NCBI RefSeq assembly: GCF_933775445.1 | Contig: NC_065874.1 | Location: 27,846,501-27,910,500 of the forward strand | Reading direction: 5' to 3' | DNA length: 64,000 nucleotides | DNA from: Argentina anserina | Taxonomy: Eukaryota > Streptophyta > Magnoliopsida > Rosales > Rosaceae | Shown: one piece after another, positions 10,284 to 22,076 of the stretch | How positions within the stretch are numbered: the first letter of the stretch is position 1 | Layout: each line of letters starts with the position of its first letter | Notes under the pieces: model-generated | Database searches by the model: none | Told to the model about the DNA's origin: nothing | What the model saw: the letters and a program-made list of their open reading frames with translations, nothing else | Made by a program: the position numbers and the translations under genes

Positions 10284-12646
10284 ATGTACAGTCACAACAG
10301 CACCGCATTCCCACACGACTTCGACGGCCTGCCAATGCCGGCTCAGCCCTTCGGGACTTACAACAATGACTATAACTACCACCATCACCACCATGCGGTG
10401 GCCGTGAATGAATTCAGCAACAACAGTTGTAGCAGCGGCTGCAGCAGCTACGGCGGCTCGCCGACCTACGCGAGTACCACTACGACTACAACTACTCATG
10501 ATTACGAGGTTGAGCCGAGCCTACAGATGATTCAGAAGAGTGTGAGCAGCCACTCGCTCCAGCAGAAGAAAGTTGGGACCCACCGGCTTGTCTCCGACTT
10601 GCTGGAGCTCGAGACCGGGCCCGTCCGGAGGGTTTACAGCACCGGCGACTTGGATTTGCAGGTTTGGCTCTGCATGGCTTTTAGGTCTCTCAGGAACATA
10701 CAGAATTGATCAGTGGCAGATAATTAGGTTTATTCAAAAGACCACGTCGTTACCAAGCAGTGCATGTGTTAGGGTTTGGACGTTTAGTGTGTCATTAGTA
10801 CTAATTAGACTGATCATTGAAGCTTAATCTGGGCTATAAATATTAGGTGAAATGTCTTTTCACTGTATATGAAGTGTATATAATCTTCTTTTGTCCAACA
10901 TAGTGAACACTGAACACTAAGACCATTATTTTCTGTGATTACGAGAAAAACATGCGACTTTATTTTTGTCTAACCTGACATATATATAAATAGATTGTAA
11001 ATTTGTACTTATTTGGTGTTAATTATCGATTACACAGTTTGACAATATAACATGCATGTGAGAGTATCCGGCAATTAGATATTTGCTCTTTATATACATT
11101 TGCTAAATCTAGTTCTGGTAACGATATATCGATGGCATGCAGAGGATTAACATTTCTAATTGGGTGCAAGTGCAGCAATTGCATAGGAGCTACAGATCAT
11201 CATCAGAAACTAGTCCATTGTCAAGTGAGAGCAGCATGATCATTGAAGGAATGACCAAAGCCTGTCGATACAGTCCTGAGGAGAAGAAGGAAAAAATTGA
11301 GAGGTACAGAAGCAAGAGAAACCTCAGGAACTTCAACAAAACCATTAAGGTTTAGTTAATTCTGCTACACCTTTCTCAATCATCTAGTTTCTTCCTCCCT
11401 TTACTTTTATCAATCAAGACGTGATATCTTTGAATTAGTATTCTTCGGCTAATTGCTCGATCATTGACCCACCAGTACTTTGAGGTTTTATGGCCATAGA
11501 CGATGGTGGTCTCGTTTATTGCTTTTTGGCCCACGATTTCTTACATGTAGATTCTTATGTAAATGTTTTACTTTCACTATAGCTCTGCTTGTTTTCTGCT
11601 ATATCATCTATGGCCTTTGTGTGACTGTCACATCCCACATCGTTTCCATTCTATATGAATACATCCGAGTAGTGGATCATAAAGATGGTGCAATGTGGCG
11701 TGACACTTCGACATGAAAGGTCTGGTAGTCTTAGTCATCTGTATATTATCAAAACACAATAATAAGAGAGAATAGTCAATTTCTGCATGACAATGTTAAA
11801 CCTGTCCTCGATGAAGTGTTCTCTATAGTTACTATGCAGGTGAATAGTATTAAACTATTAATTCCTTTTCTGCACTTTATCATGTATCTACATAAAAAGA
11901 GAAACTTACAGATACAAATTAAATACATTTCGAAGCACCATCAATATTATTCTCTAATCTTATATGATGTCGAAACCTTTTACCTTAATATTTTTCTGAC
12001 CAATACTTATATTTTTCGATAACTTTGTATATGATGCTTAATCCTGGCTAGATTTCATTTCATTCCCTCTCTATGTCAATGCAGGTCATAAAAACAGACG
12101 TTCAACTCTCTCTATTGTCTTACTCTTGGATGTCTGTTTGAACTAGTAAACTTCCCAACGGGAGTGGTACATCTGATTTGTCTTTCATTTGTTAGCTAGA
12201 TCAATCAACCTAGTTTCCTTCTAAATTATGATCGTATGTATGGTTCTGGTGTTGAAATTAATGTTCTGATGAGTCGTCTTATCCTTGAGAAATTAAGGTA
12301 CAACCATGAAAAATAATGCAGCATATAAACTTGTATCCCTATGAGTGTGACAAGTTTATTGAAGATATATCAAGTAATTTCTGCTACTTTGGGTTTTACA
12401 TAAATTTGAAACAAGAACCTTAATTTGTTGCCCCTTTTCCGAATTCAGTATGCATGTAGGAAGACATTGGCAGACAGTAGGCCGCGCATCAGAGGACGAT
12501 TTGCAAGGAATGATGAAATTGATCAGAAGGATTCTCCTAATGTTCAGTGTAGCCAAATCAGTGGGGAGGATGATGAAGAGGATGGCGATAGTTGGATCAA
12601 CCTGCTCGATGCATTCTCTTCAATTGAATCAAACTCCTTAATCTAG
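10284..12646 (+). CDS. CCT-motif family transcriptional regulator (ASML2/CMF-like)
   Basis: Nuclear regulator of the CCT-motif-only family related to ASML2. The CCT motif in CONSTANS-type proteins mediates nuclear import and contact with NF-Y/DNA. Three exons join in phase 0: 10284-10661, 11143-11349 and 12449-12646, giving 260 residues, with GT/AG at each junction. The ATG lies in GCCGCCATG, and the family typically starts MY(A/S)HN. Residues 37-41 are poly-His and a poly-Thr run follows in a Ser/Gly/Asn-rich activation-like region. LVSDLLELETGPVRRVYSTG and SPLSSESSMIIEGM are conserved family blocks. The CCT motif spans about 176-217 (IERYRSKRNLRNFNKTIK, then YACRKTLADSRPRIRGRFAR) and is split by the last intron at K/Y. 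The tail is acidic. There is no B-box, so it is not a CONSTANS-like protein. Confidence 0.9.
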
Positions 12647-15159
12647 GACGATGAAACTATTATGCCAAATGTTTTAGCAAGTAGCTACTAGCCATATTAA
12701 TCTTAGGCTGCTCCGCTTGATCTATCTTTTATTATGCAAAATGCTCTTCATGCGCTATTAAGCTTGAAGTAGGTGATGTAAAATTGTAAATATAGGTGAT
12801 TGTATCATTCCTAGAATGATATTATTGAATTTCAAGGCTTCTAATTTTGCACTATCACCTAATTAGTCAATATGGTCATGCTCACGCTTGAATAGTGTTT
12901 CGAAGGATGACATTACTGTGACAGGTGATGAGAATAGATGAAAACAAAGTCATTATCACGGAAAAGGAAAGGGAAAAAAGCTTAACAGATATAGGTGGCC
13001 GGTGACCGTCACCTTCTCTTCCTGAGTTTGAATTTGGGAAATGTATATGCTCAAAGTAGCATCACAAAATCTGTGCTAGATTTTTATTCCTTGAGCCTAC
13101 AACTCTACAAGATATACGAATATAAAATACTTGGTAAACCCTACAATGCTGGGATCTTGAACGATATATGGTGCTGCGAAGTATAGTGGGGCACGAGCTA
13201 CTTATTGGCCATTGCCTACTTTGATACCAATATCAAGGGTTATTTATCAGCATTGCAATTTGCAAGAGGATAAATTTGCCCGGAAGACACTCCTTTGGTT
13301 CACGGAATGCAAAATTATTGTTCGACTTCCAGAGAATTGTTTCAGCAGTTTCCTTTTCGAGTATCATTTTCACATGTAGAATGTCCTTCCGATTCTGAAG
13401 ACTTTGAAAAGATCAAACAAATTCCCAAGACAATTTTTATTCAAAAAAAAAACTTATGTATTGTTTGAATATTGGATGGTTTAGAAAAGAGTGAAATCAA
13501 TGAATCAGTTACTTTACCCCCATCGAATTTAATTCAGAGCAATTGGAATGTAACTATCAGTTTAAAGATAATAATAAGGTGCGGTTCAATTCTTATCGCT
13601 AATGAGGAGAAATGGCCATGATATGATACATCATACATACTTATCAATGGCATCTCAATCAACCTCATATTATCATAACAAAAGGTGCTCTGAGTCCTTT
13701 ATCATCAAACTCATACTGATTAGTGATTACTTAAGTGCACCAACAAACCATATAGAAACCGATCGAGTAGTATTATCATTAACGTATGGCAACCTACGAT
13801 CAGCTGAGAATCATCAATATAGTTACAAATTTGTGGTCGGGAACGTTTTCCTGGCAATCACAACTTACTTCACAACTTCCACAACCATATACAAAATCAA
13901 TTCAATCTCCACCCAAAGCAACCGCAATTTATAGAACAATCAGAAGAATCATCAGGTAGGTTTACAACAATGTTCCCTTGATTTCGGAAAGTCCTATGTT
14001 CAGAGTTTGCATTACGTATTTATACGGCGTAGACTTCACAATATAGGACTCAAATAATCTTGCTCACAAGAAAAACTTTGTGTATATGAAGGCGTGAGAC
14101 GCGTATATGGTCAAACTCTTAAGCAGCTTCTGAATCCCCACTTTAATCATCTTTACAAACCATACAGCACTTGGGATTTGGTCATAAACTCCAAATTCTG
14201 TAATCAAAGCTTTCTGCTAATCATTTTGTTCCATGTTACTGAATGATTAGTGATGTTTCCTTAGGTTAAAAATTAGGAGATATGATTAAGTTGCAAGTCC
14301 ACTTTTCTCTTTTACCAAAGGCTATAGCTCTGGTGAGACAACTTGTAACCAAAAGGGAGGGAGGACGGCGGTATTGATTTTTGTCGGCCGGCGGTGGATC
14401 AACCACTAACTAAGCTAAGCTAGGGACAAACATTATATTGATTCTATATAAACTACACTCATGGACTTTAATATAGAAGTTGCTGGTGTTTATAGTAGAA
14501 AACTAGAAATGCAGCTCCTGGCTATAGCCCAGAAAGTACAATTAGCATGACTTCACAACTTCTCTCCTACAGGCTAAATCAATGATTAACAATCACCCTT
14601 TACAGGGCCAACTCGTTAATGAGTGCGTGTACAGGGGATCAGAAGTTGCAAATTAGATAATACGCAATTCGTAAAAAGAATCTTGAGTTACCAGGAAAAG
14701 AAAAAATAATAATTTAGTTACCAAAACTTCTAGTTCATTGTGGTAGGCCAAACATTACACAGTTCATGAAACTGGTGCATTGAGGCATCTATAGTTCATT
14801 GATGTTGAAAATGCTCGAAGAATTTGGGGCTTTGTTTTTTAAACCATCTGAGGTTCCAACATTTTCAAGAAATTGGTTTTAGTATAAATGTAAGATCACG
14901 TATGTAATCTGAGGAGCCAAAACAGATCTCCCACGTAACTCTCAAGAAGCTCGATTTTGGCTCTTGATTATACTTGGGAGCCCATGATTTTACAGAATCC
15001 AGTTTTTTTGCCCCTCAAATCTATAATCAAAGTACATTGTCCAATTCTTGACTGATATCTGTTTCGTACAAAAGCCAGAACTCGAAAAGAAAATAACATT
15101 GGCTGTGCCCCCGACCAAGGGAAAGTCGAGCTATAATTCAATAAATGCACGTTTGTTTC
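12647..15159. other. Intergenic, no gene recognised
   Basis: 2.5 kb downstream of the CCT gene. The first ~200 bp is probably its 3' UTR. The rest is AT-rich and shows no recognisable protein on either strand. Confidence 0.5.
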
Positions 15160-17333
15160 CCCGTACTAACCTGCACTACCTTATATAAGAACTCACATAA
15201 ATATAGCCGGTGTTTGTTGCAACGCGGCACTACGTTAAATGACCTTCTTTATTGTCACAGGGACACAGTCGATACCAAAACTTTTTCCCTATGTGATGGC
15301 GCTAAGTAGCCTACACTACCTAACCAGCCTACCCACTTCTCTCACTCAATTGTCTATTGCACAGCGGAAACTATCTAACAAGCGACAACGAGCATACAAG
15401 CAACACGCACACACACAACACAAGTGTTTAGGTAGGATCAAGAAGATTACAACGAGTGCTTTCAGCCTTGATCTACCCAAACCCAATCTGCCTAGCCACT
15501 CACTTAGTGCGCCTACACTAATCACTCAACCTAAGGGTACAATGAGGATACAATGAAGCTTACAACCTTCGCAATTCCGACATGCCCTATCTGCCTAGCT
15601 CTCTATTGTGTTTTCCTCACCCTTACAATTGTTCTCTCCTTGCTTGTGTTCTCACAGTCTTTCGATTGTGATTACATCTCTCGTTCTCTCTCTTTCTACC
15701 AATGACAACCCCATTGGCCTAGGTTATGTTGCACTACAATTGTGCATGGCGGTTGACACCCCCAACCGCCCTAGGGTGATGTGGCAGCCTGCATGCTTGT
15801 CAAGAAAGCCTTGTAAGTCCCATGACACAGCCCACTGACTTCCCTACCTTGCATGAGTAACTGTTGTCCATATCTTCAAGCTTAAGTCGCCACCTTGCAT
15901 GAGTAACCACCCACTCACTTGGATAACTGCCCACTGCCTTGGATAACTGCCCACTACTTGGTAACTTCCTTGGTTGCTTGATAACCGCCCACTACATGCT
16001 TGGTAACTGCCCACTGCTTGGGAACTGCTCAATAACTGCCGTGCATGAGACATGCCTGCCCTGCACGCCAAGTGTCACAGCCTCTGCTGTTGACATGCAT
16101 GCACGCTGCGCGCGCGCATGCTTGCTGCATGTGTTTGCCTGCCACCGTACCCTTCCATGTGTGCTGCTGTCTTGCATCCACGCCTATGATCAGTGCTAGC
16201 GAGGCTAATCTCTAGCCTATAGGTTTGCCTACTCCGTGCTAGCGAGGCTAACATCCAGCCAACTGCCTGCCCAGTGCTTGCCGAGGTCTGCTGGCGAGGC
16301 TAATCTCCCTGCCGTGTCAGATCTGCCCACTTCCTTGCTGGCGAGGCTAATATCCAGCCTACAGGTCTGCTAGCGAGGCTAATCTGCCCGCATCTGCTAG
16401 CGAGGCTAATCTCCAGCCCAGCCCTTGCACTTGTCTCCGCATCTGCCTTGCATGCTGACGAGGCTAATATGCTTGCATCTGTCGAGGCTAATAACTCTGC
16501 ATCCTTTGCATTGCTTGGCACCTGACTCTGTGCTTGTAAGGCTCCTGCTAGTGAGGCTAATGATCAGCCAATCACTGTGCTAACGAGGCTAATACCTCCG
16601 CTACTGATCTGCCTTGCTTCTTGCATGCATTTCCTTACATGTGTGAGCCTCGCTAAGGCACGGCCCAAGGCTCATGTCATGCCCAGCCTATCAGGCTCTA
16701 AGGTTGTAACACTTACCCAGTACCCGAACATCATTTTCACCTCCTTAACTCGGCTAAACGTGGGTAGAGCAAAAGTTGTCCCTTAACTAGAATGAAACCC
16801 ATCAAATCTCTCTTTACTCATCTCCTCTAATCTTCTTTGATTCTACCTAATCAATTCCTTTCTCTCTCAAGGTTTTTGGCACGCAATTTCTTCTCTGCAC
16901 CCAATTTCACCTACTCTTGGTTGGGAGGAGAGCTCTTCAGCGGTAAATTGCCAAATTCGTGATTGACCTTCGTCAATAATGTATTACAAAGCTTTGAATC
17001 GGGTTTTTGAGTCTAGGTTTCAGAGTTCTGGTGATTTGGGGTTTTGGTTCCAGGGCTTTCTATGATTTCCTTCGTTATCATCTTCCTTTCTCTGGTCGTT
17101 TAGGTTCTAAATGGTTTCATTTCTTGGCTGTAAGTTGAATAGTTGGCCTGGGTAACTGGGTTTTGTGAAGCCTATTCTCTTGTTCTTGTTGGACATGAAT
17201 ACTCTGGGGAAAAAATTGAGGTTAGCAGGAAAGAATGAGATATTCAACTTGGGTTCCATCTGTGGTAGGGAGTGGTGCTTCCTTATGCAGCACTGTCACA
17301 CCAAACATAGTACAAATTAGTATTATGTAAGCC
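15160..17333. repeat. Unusual repetitive region, less AT-rich than its surroundings
   Basis: This block differs from its AT-rich surroundings. 15895-16045 carries repeated TTGGATAACTGCCCACT-like units. 16195-16620 carries about ten irregularly spaced copies of GCTAGCGAGGCTAAT with variable AT/CC spacers, which on the minus strand encode recurrent ISLAS. 16800-17300 looks like a transcribed leader: a C/T-rich stretch, then GCG/GTAAATTG resembling a splice donor near 16940, then T-rich intron-like sequence, with no coding exon following. It may be a decayed LTR element or a displaced gene start; I recognise no protein. Confidence 0.5.
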
Positions 17334-17892
17334 CAATGGTCTAAATATCGTTTTTGGTATCGTATCGGTCGAGAGGTAAAACGATATATCGGGGGATATA
17401 TCGGTTTTATCAGATTTGTTTATTTTCAATAAAATTTATAAAATTATACTTCAATATATATCAAATAAACTAAAAAACGATACTAAGTAAACTAAAGAAA
17501 ACAAATACTTGATTTAATGACAATTAAAGTACACGAACGACATCTAATAATAAAAATATGCATTTAAGAATGATTATTTAGATTTGAAATTCATCATATA
17601 TATTTAAAATATATATAAAGTAAAAATATATATGAAAAAAATGAAAAAAAAAATAAGTTTTCAAAAAAAAAAGAGGAAATAAATATTAAAAAATTAAACA
17701 AAAATTGAGAAAATAATATATAAAAATCAAAGTTTGACCGATATTTGACCAATATATCAGAGTTTGACCGATATATCGGGGTTTGACCGATATTTGACCA
17801 TTGACCGATATAGTCAACCGATATGGCGATATCGTATCGTTTTCTAAATATCGCCGATATATCGGCCGATATATCCGATACTTAGAACACTG
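17334..17892. mobile_element. hAT-type MITE, copy 1 (CGATATATCGG family)
   Basis: The ends are CAATGGTCTAAATATCG and, on the minus strand, CAGTGTTCTAAGTATCG (14 of 17 positions match). The flanking 8-bp direct repeat TGTAAGCC lies at 17326-17333 and 17893-17900. An 8-bp duplication with CA(A/G)TG ends is the hAT signature. The interior is non-coding and AT-rich, with many GATATATCGG palindromes and GACCGATATTTGACC repeats near the right end. A second copy lies at 55518-56047. Confidence 0.85.
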
Positions 17893-18917
17893 TGTAAGCC
17901 TACTCAGGTGAAGGTAGCACATACTAATATTTAAGTGACTCAGAACAATCCTAGGGCCAAACGTGCACTAAAAATACAAAGCGTCTTGTCACACAAAATT
18001 AGGCAACTATATAACTCGGAAGTCAGAATATATAAACGCCAAGTTCAAGTGAGGTAGCACATGAACAGCTGTAGCCTTCACCTAAAGCATTACAAAGTCT
18101 GAGTTTGATCCTTTAACATAAGATCAGGACCCAGATGCCTCAGAAAGTACCCTTCCGCATGATTGTGTATGAACTAACGATCTAATGATCACTTTGAACT
18201 ACTGAGTGCGTAGTAGGAGCTAGGTGGGGAGTAAATTTTAGGTCTGCAGACCTCTGTAGAAATTTCAACAAAACTCAGTTTGGTCGGGAAAGGTCAATTT
18301 AGCCAAGATCAGACTTGGGCAGCGTATATCTAAAAAACAGTCAGATTCTTTGTAAAACCCAGAAAATATGAAACTGTAAAGTTACTGACAGATCCAAAAC
18401 TATAATGCTCAAACCCTATAGCTACAACACAAGTACAAATTATTGTGTTGGGAAAGATACCAAGGGCCAGTGCACACCCAGAACAATAACAAATTGGTGG
18501 ATATCAACGAACATTTTGTGAAGAATTGTGGATGGTGTAGGAAGAGGTACAGGATGTAAGAAATGAGTAAAAGCAACAACATAAACCAAGGAAACTAGTT
18601 TAAGTATATGGACACCATCTCCAATATTCAATTTCTACACCAACATATTAAGGTATAAGAGCATATCTGACATTTTTCACAATTGATGAATGCTAAATAG
18701 AATTGTGTATGACAGTATAAGAGTGAATGCAATCATGGGCAAAATTGCTATAAGGATCAAAAATTGATAGTAGATCCTCTGTGAGGCCCTTGGGGCCAAT
18801 GAAAAATTACATCCACTACATGTGAATGGATACCGAAATGTCAAGACAGATAAATATGCAGCCAAATTTCCTCACCTACATCGCAAATTAATAATATTAA
18901 GACTAATCTTTGCTTAC
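17893..18917. other. Intergenic/3' flank of RPP30, no gene recognised
   Basis: Follows the stop codon of the reverse-strand RPP30 gene and should contain its 3' UTR nearest 18917. No other coding signal was found. Confidence 0.5.
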
Positions 18918-21900
18918 CTACGCCTTCTTATGTCTCCTTTTACTTTTCTGAACCTTCTTAAAAGGTGTAGCATACAGTAATCGCTTGAGAGGAAGAAATC
19001 CCACCTGATGAGGTTTCTTCCTTCTAGCCTTGGACTTCCCTGCAGCCAATAAACATGCAAGTCATGGATGATGTAAGTAAACTTTCACGCAGGTAGTAAG
19101 CTGCATTGGGAGAAGACATATGAGGTAGACTAATTGGGTTTTCTTTTGGAGCAATTAATGAGAATTCAACAGTGGCTGACATTCAAAGGGACTAAATTAA
19201 CTCGAAAAAATTTAAACAGAAAAAAAAATTGAACCTCCATATCAGCTAAATATTTGCAACGATTTGAATGTTGTAATTTGATTGTAAACATAGAAACATC
19301 AAAACAATCTACACTAGGTTTTATCAAATCTATACTAAGGAACACATTCTTTGAAGGAAAAACAATAAACAACTTGAGGCCAAGGCAACATTTATGCTGT
19401 TCCTAAGCCCATGGATTGGACTGCATAACAACAAATCCTATTTCTACAATGAGTATCACAATACAAAAGAAAGGGAACATGAGTTTAAACACACATAAGA
19501 TAAAAAAGCATACCTAAATCAGACTGAACCAAGGCTGAATAGCTCAATGAACCATCAGCCTTCCCATGTTCTTGCTCATCCCTTATCACCACTGCTGTAC
19601 CGTGATTTGCAACCGAAAAATCATCATTTACTGTCATCTCATCATTAGAATCAAGAACAGGGACCTGACTTGAAAGTGCAAGTGCAACTGCATCATCTTC
19701 AGATTCCCTCAATTCATCCATTTCTGGGATACTATTATCCAATACTGAACCAAGAGGCAAAAATTCTTTTTCTTTACCTGTTAAAATTGCATCCACTAGA
19801 TCACTTTGTGTATCACCAATGTTAACACTATCAGTCTCTTCATAATGAGGACAAGGAATTTCACTGTCTTGATAATTAGTAGGAACTTCAACTTCAGAAT
19901 CAGGATTACAAGCAACACTCAACCCGATGTCTACTGCATGAACATTCAATTGGCAATCAGTCATACTCCTTTGTTGCACATTTTGGATTTCTGTAGCAAA
20001 CCCATCTATTCCATCTGGATTCTTTGTTTCCGCTCCAGTGGTTATTGGAGCTTCAATTTCCATAGCATCTCTAAAAGTTTCGGCAGTCACAGAATTCAGC
20101 AATTGCACATCATAAATTTCTGTTTTAATCCCCATTGATTCAGCTGAATTCATAGGTTCTGCTCCAGTGCTTGCACAAATTTCAATGTCCATAACTTCAT
20201 TAATAGCATTTGCAACATCAGACTTCTGTGATTGTGCATTTAGAATTTCTATAGTAATTGCATCTGTTTCATCTGGACTATTTGCGCCGGCTCTAGTGTC
20301 CATCGCAGGATCTTCAATTTCAACAACATTGTTAACAGCTTTGGTATCACAAGCTGCATACCATTTCTGAGAATGTTCACTTTTGAACCTTTGCCGCTTC
20401 AACAGGGTATCACATAAAACAAATTGTTCTTGCACTCCATCAGCTGCAATTGATTGTGCACTTAACTGGAGATTAGAAAAAATGTTTTTCTGAGTTGGCA
20501 ATGCATGTGCCACACCCACACTAGGTCCTGATTTATCATCCTTGACTTGAAATCCAAGTGATGGCATGCTGTCAACAACCGAAGCAAAATTAGTGCTTTT
20601 GACTGTTTTGGTTGCTTTAGTGCTGGAATTACTGAAAGCCTTTGCCAAATCATCTAAAAGCAAATCACCTTCACCACTAGAGATGGGATCCCAATTAAAA
20701 GAGTCACTAGACCACGGTTTGTCAATTTCTTGACCTGATGGTAGTACTTCAACTCTGATAGCCTCCTTATGATAATGTTTTTTCCTCATAGCATTAGATA
20801 TAAGAGTCCTGCAAGACATTCATTCAAGAAACTTAGTGGGGAACACATCTCCAGATCAACAGCACTATGACATTTATGCAAGCTGTCGTACCTACAATTT
20901 CTTGAGACAGCTGCTTTAGCTCGTTCCACAGAGAGACCAAGCAATGACATTAAGTTTGCAACATCATATGGCCCTCTAAATTCATTTGCAGTTGGGGCAG
21001 CACTAGAGATAATAATATTCCTTCCTCGAGTCCAATCTACAAGTAACTGAAAACCAAGGCTGAGATTACACGTGGATAAAAATGATAACTAGTTATCAAC
21101 AAACTAATACTCAACACCATTTTAATGATTAGTTATCCCTAAAAATTCACACATACATCGGCATCACAGTAGCGAGTGTTGTCTTGGCATACTACAAGAC
21201 TAAAATCTCACATCTCAGTCTCCTAACTAAAGCGAATACTAAAATCAATTATGCCAATTGCCTATTATCGGTGTGATTCAAGTGTTACCAACCTACATTC
21301 TCATAAACTTTGCAAAACTCACCTTAGCATTGGTTATAATTTGCCTTCTAGTTCGAACATCGGCAATAAACCCGGCATACGTGATCTCAAAATACACATT
21401 CCGCTGCATATTGAACACATTCAAACACTCATAACCTAACCAAAAACAATACAATGACTACAATGAGCAAAAACAACAGAATCCTAACCTCCATGGCAGC
21501 TTTAACAAGGTGCTGCTTCAATCGAAACGGCAAACTCTCCGAAAAATCAATCGCAATTATATCTACCTACACCAAACCAATAACAACTAGTCCTCAAATT
21601 TCCAATCGAAACCAAAATGTGAATGTAAAGAAAGCAAAGGGTAAATGTGGAACACACACCTCCAATTTCTCACAGGCCTGTTCGAAAGCCGACTGGTTCA
21701 TCGGCTTGACGGCGACCAGATCGTAGGTCTTCAAAACGGGGTTGCCGTAGTTGAGGGCCTGGGCCTGGGCAGGGGTTTCGGCGCAGACGGTGAGGCGCGT
21801 GTACTGGCGGAAGGGGGTGGCGCGTGGGACGGAGAGGAGGTCGCGGTGGAAGGCGACGGAAGAGGTGAGGTGGGGGGAGAGTTTGAGGAGGGAAGGGAGA

Positions 21901-22076
21901 GTGAGGAGGGGGATGGAGCAACGGTCGCGATCGGACATGACGCCTTTGATCGTACGGTTGTAGGCGACGCCGGCGTAGCCGAGCTCGAGGGCCTTGGTGA
22001 CGAGCTTGGCGCGTGTTGAGCGGTCAGGCAGCGGCGGGAGGTCGGTGTAGGGTATGCCCAGGTCGAAGAAGCCCAT
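18918..22076 (-). CDS. RPP30: RNase P/MRP protein subunit RPP30
   Basis: Protein subunit of nuclear RNase P/RNase MRP, which trims tRNA 5' leaders and processes rRNA; the Arabidopsis homologue is needed in gametophytes. Six exons on the minus strand: 22076-21660, 21566-21489, 21403-21323, 21046-20892, 20808-19514 and 19039-18918. All have GT/AG borders and consistent phases, giving 715 residues. The start MGFFDLGIPYTDLP is the conserved RPP30 N-terminus. Residues 1-245 form the p30 TIM-barrel-like domain, including YAGVAYNR, VAVKPMNQSAFEQAC, VDIIAIDFSESLPFRLK, YFEITYAGFIADVRTRRQII and RGPYDVANLMSLLGL. Residues 246-677 are a long acidic extension encoded by one exon, with a 43-44 residue repeat (about 406-535). 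The C-terminus is very basic (GKSKARRKKPH, then KSKRRHKKA), suggesting a nuclear/nucleolar signal. Confidence 0.93.
19935..20324 (-). repeat. 43-44 codon tandem repeat inside RPP30 exon 5
   Basis: Three units start at VEIEDPAMDT (20324), MDIEICASTG (20192) and MEIEAPITTG (20063), spaced 44, 43 and 43 codons, with a partial fourth at VDIGLSVACN (19934). Each unit has a (D/E)IE opening, a T(G/R)AxxxN core and a late EI(L/Y/Q)(N/D)(A/V)Q motif. Units are diverged, so the duplication is old. Confidence 0.75.

Noticed and set aside
10031..10369. 112-codon frame overlapping the CCT gene start
   Set aside because: Different frame from the conserved CCT protein and no family likeness; the CCT start at 10284 explains the region.
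13602..13934. 110-codon plus-strand frame
   Set aside because: AT-rich, serine/threonine/isoleucine-rich sequence without any family signature or splice context.
15239..15556. 105-codon plus-strand frame
   Set aside because: Low-complexity S/T/L-rich translation within the repetitive block; no domain.
21645..22019. 124-codon plus-strand frame, Gly/Glu-rich
   Set aside because: Antisense shadow of RPP30 exon 1; composition follows from the opposite strand.
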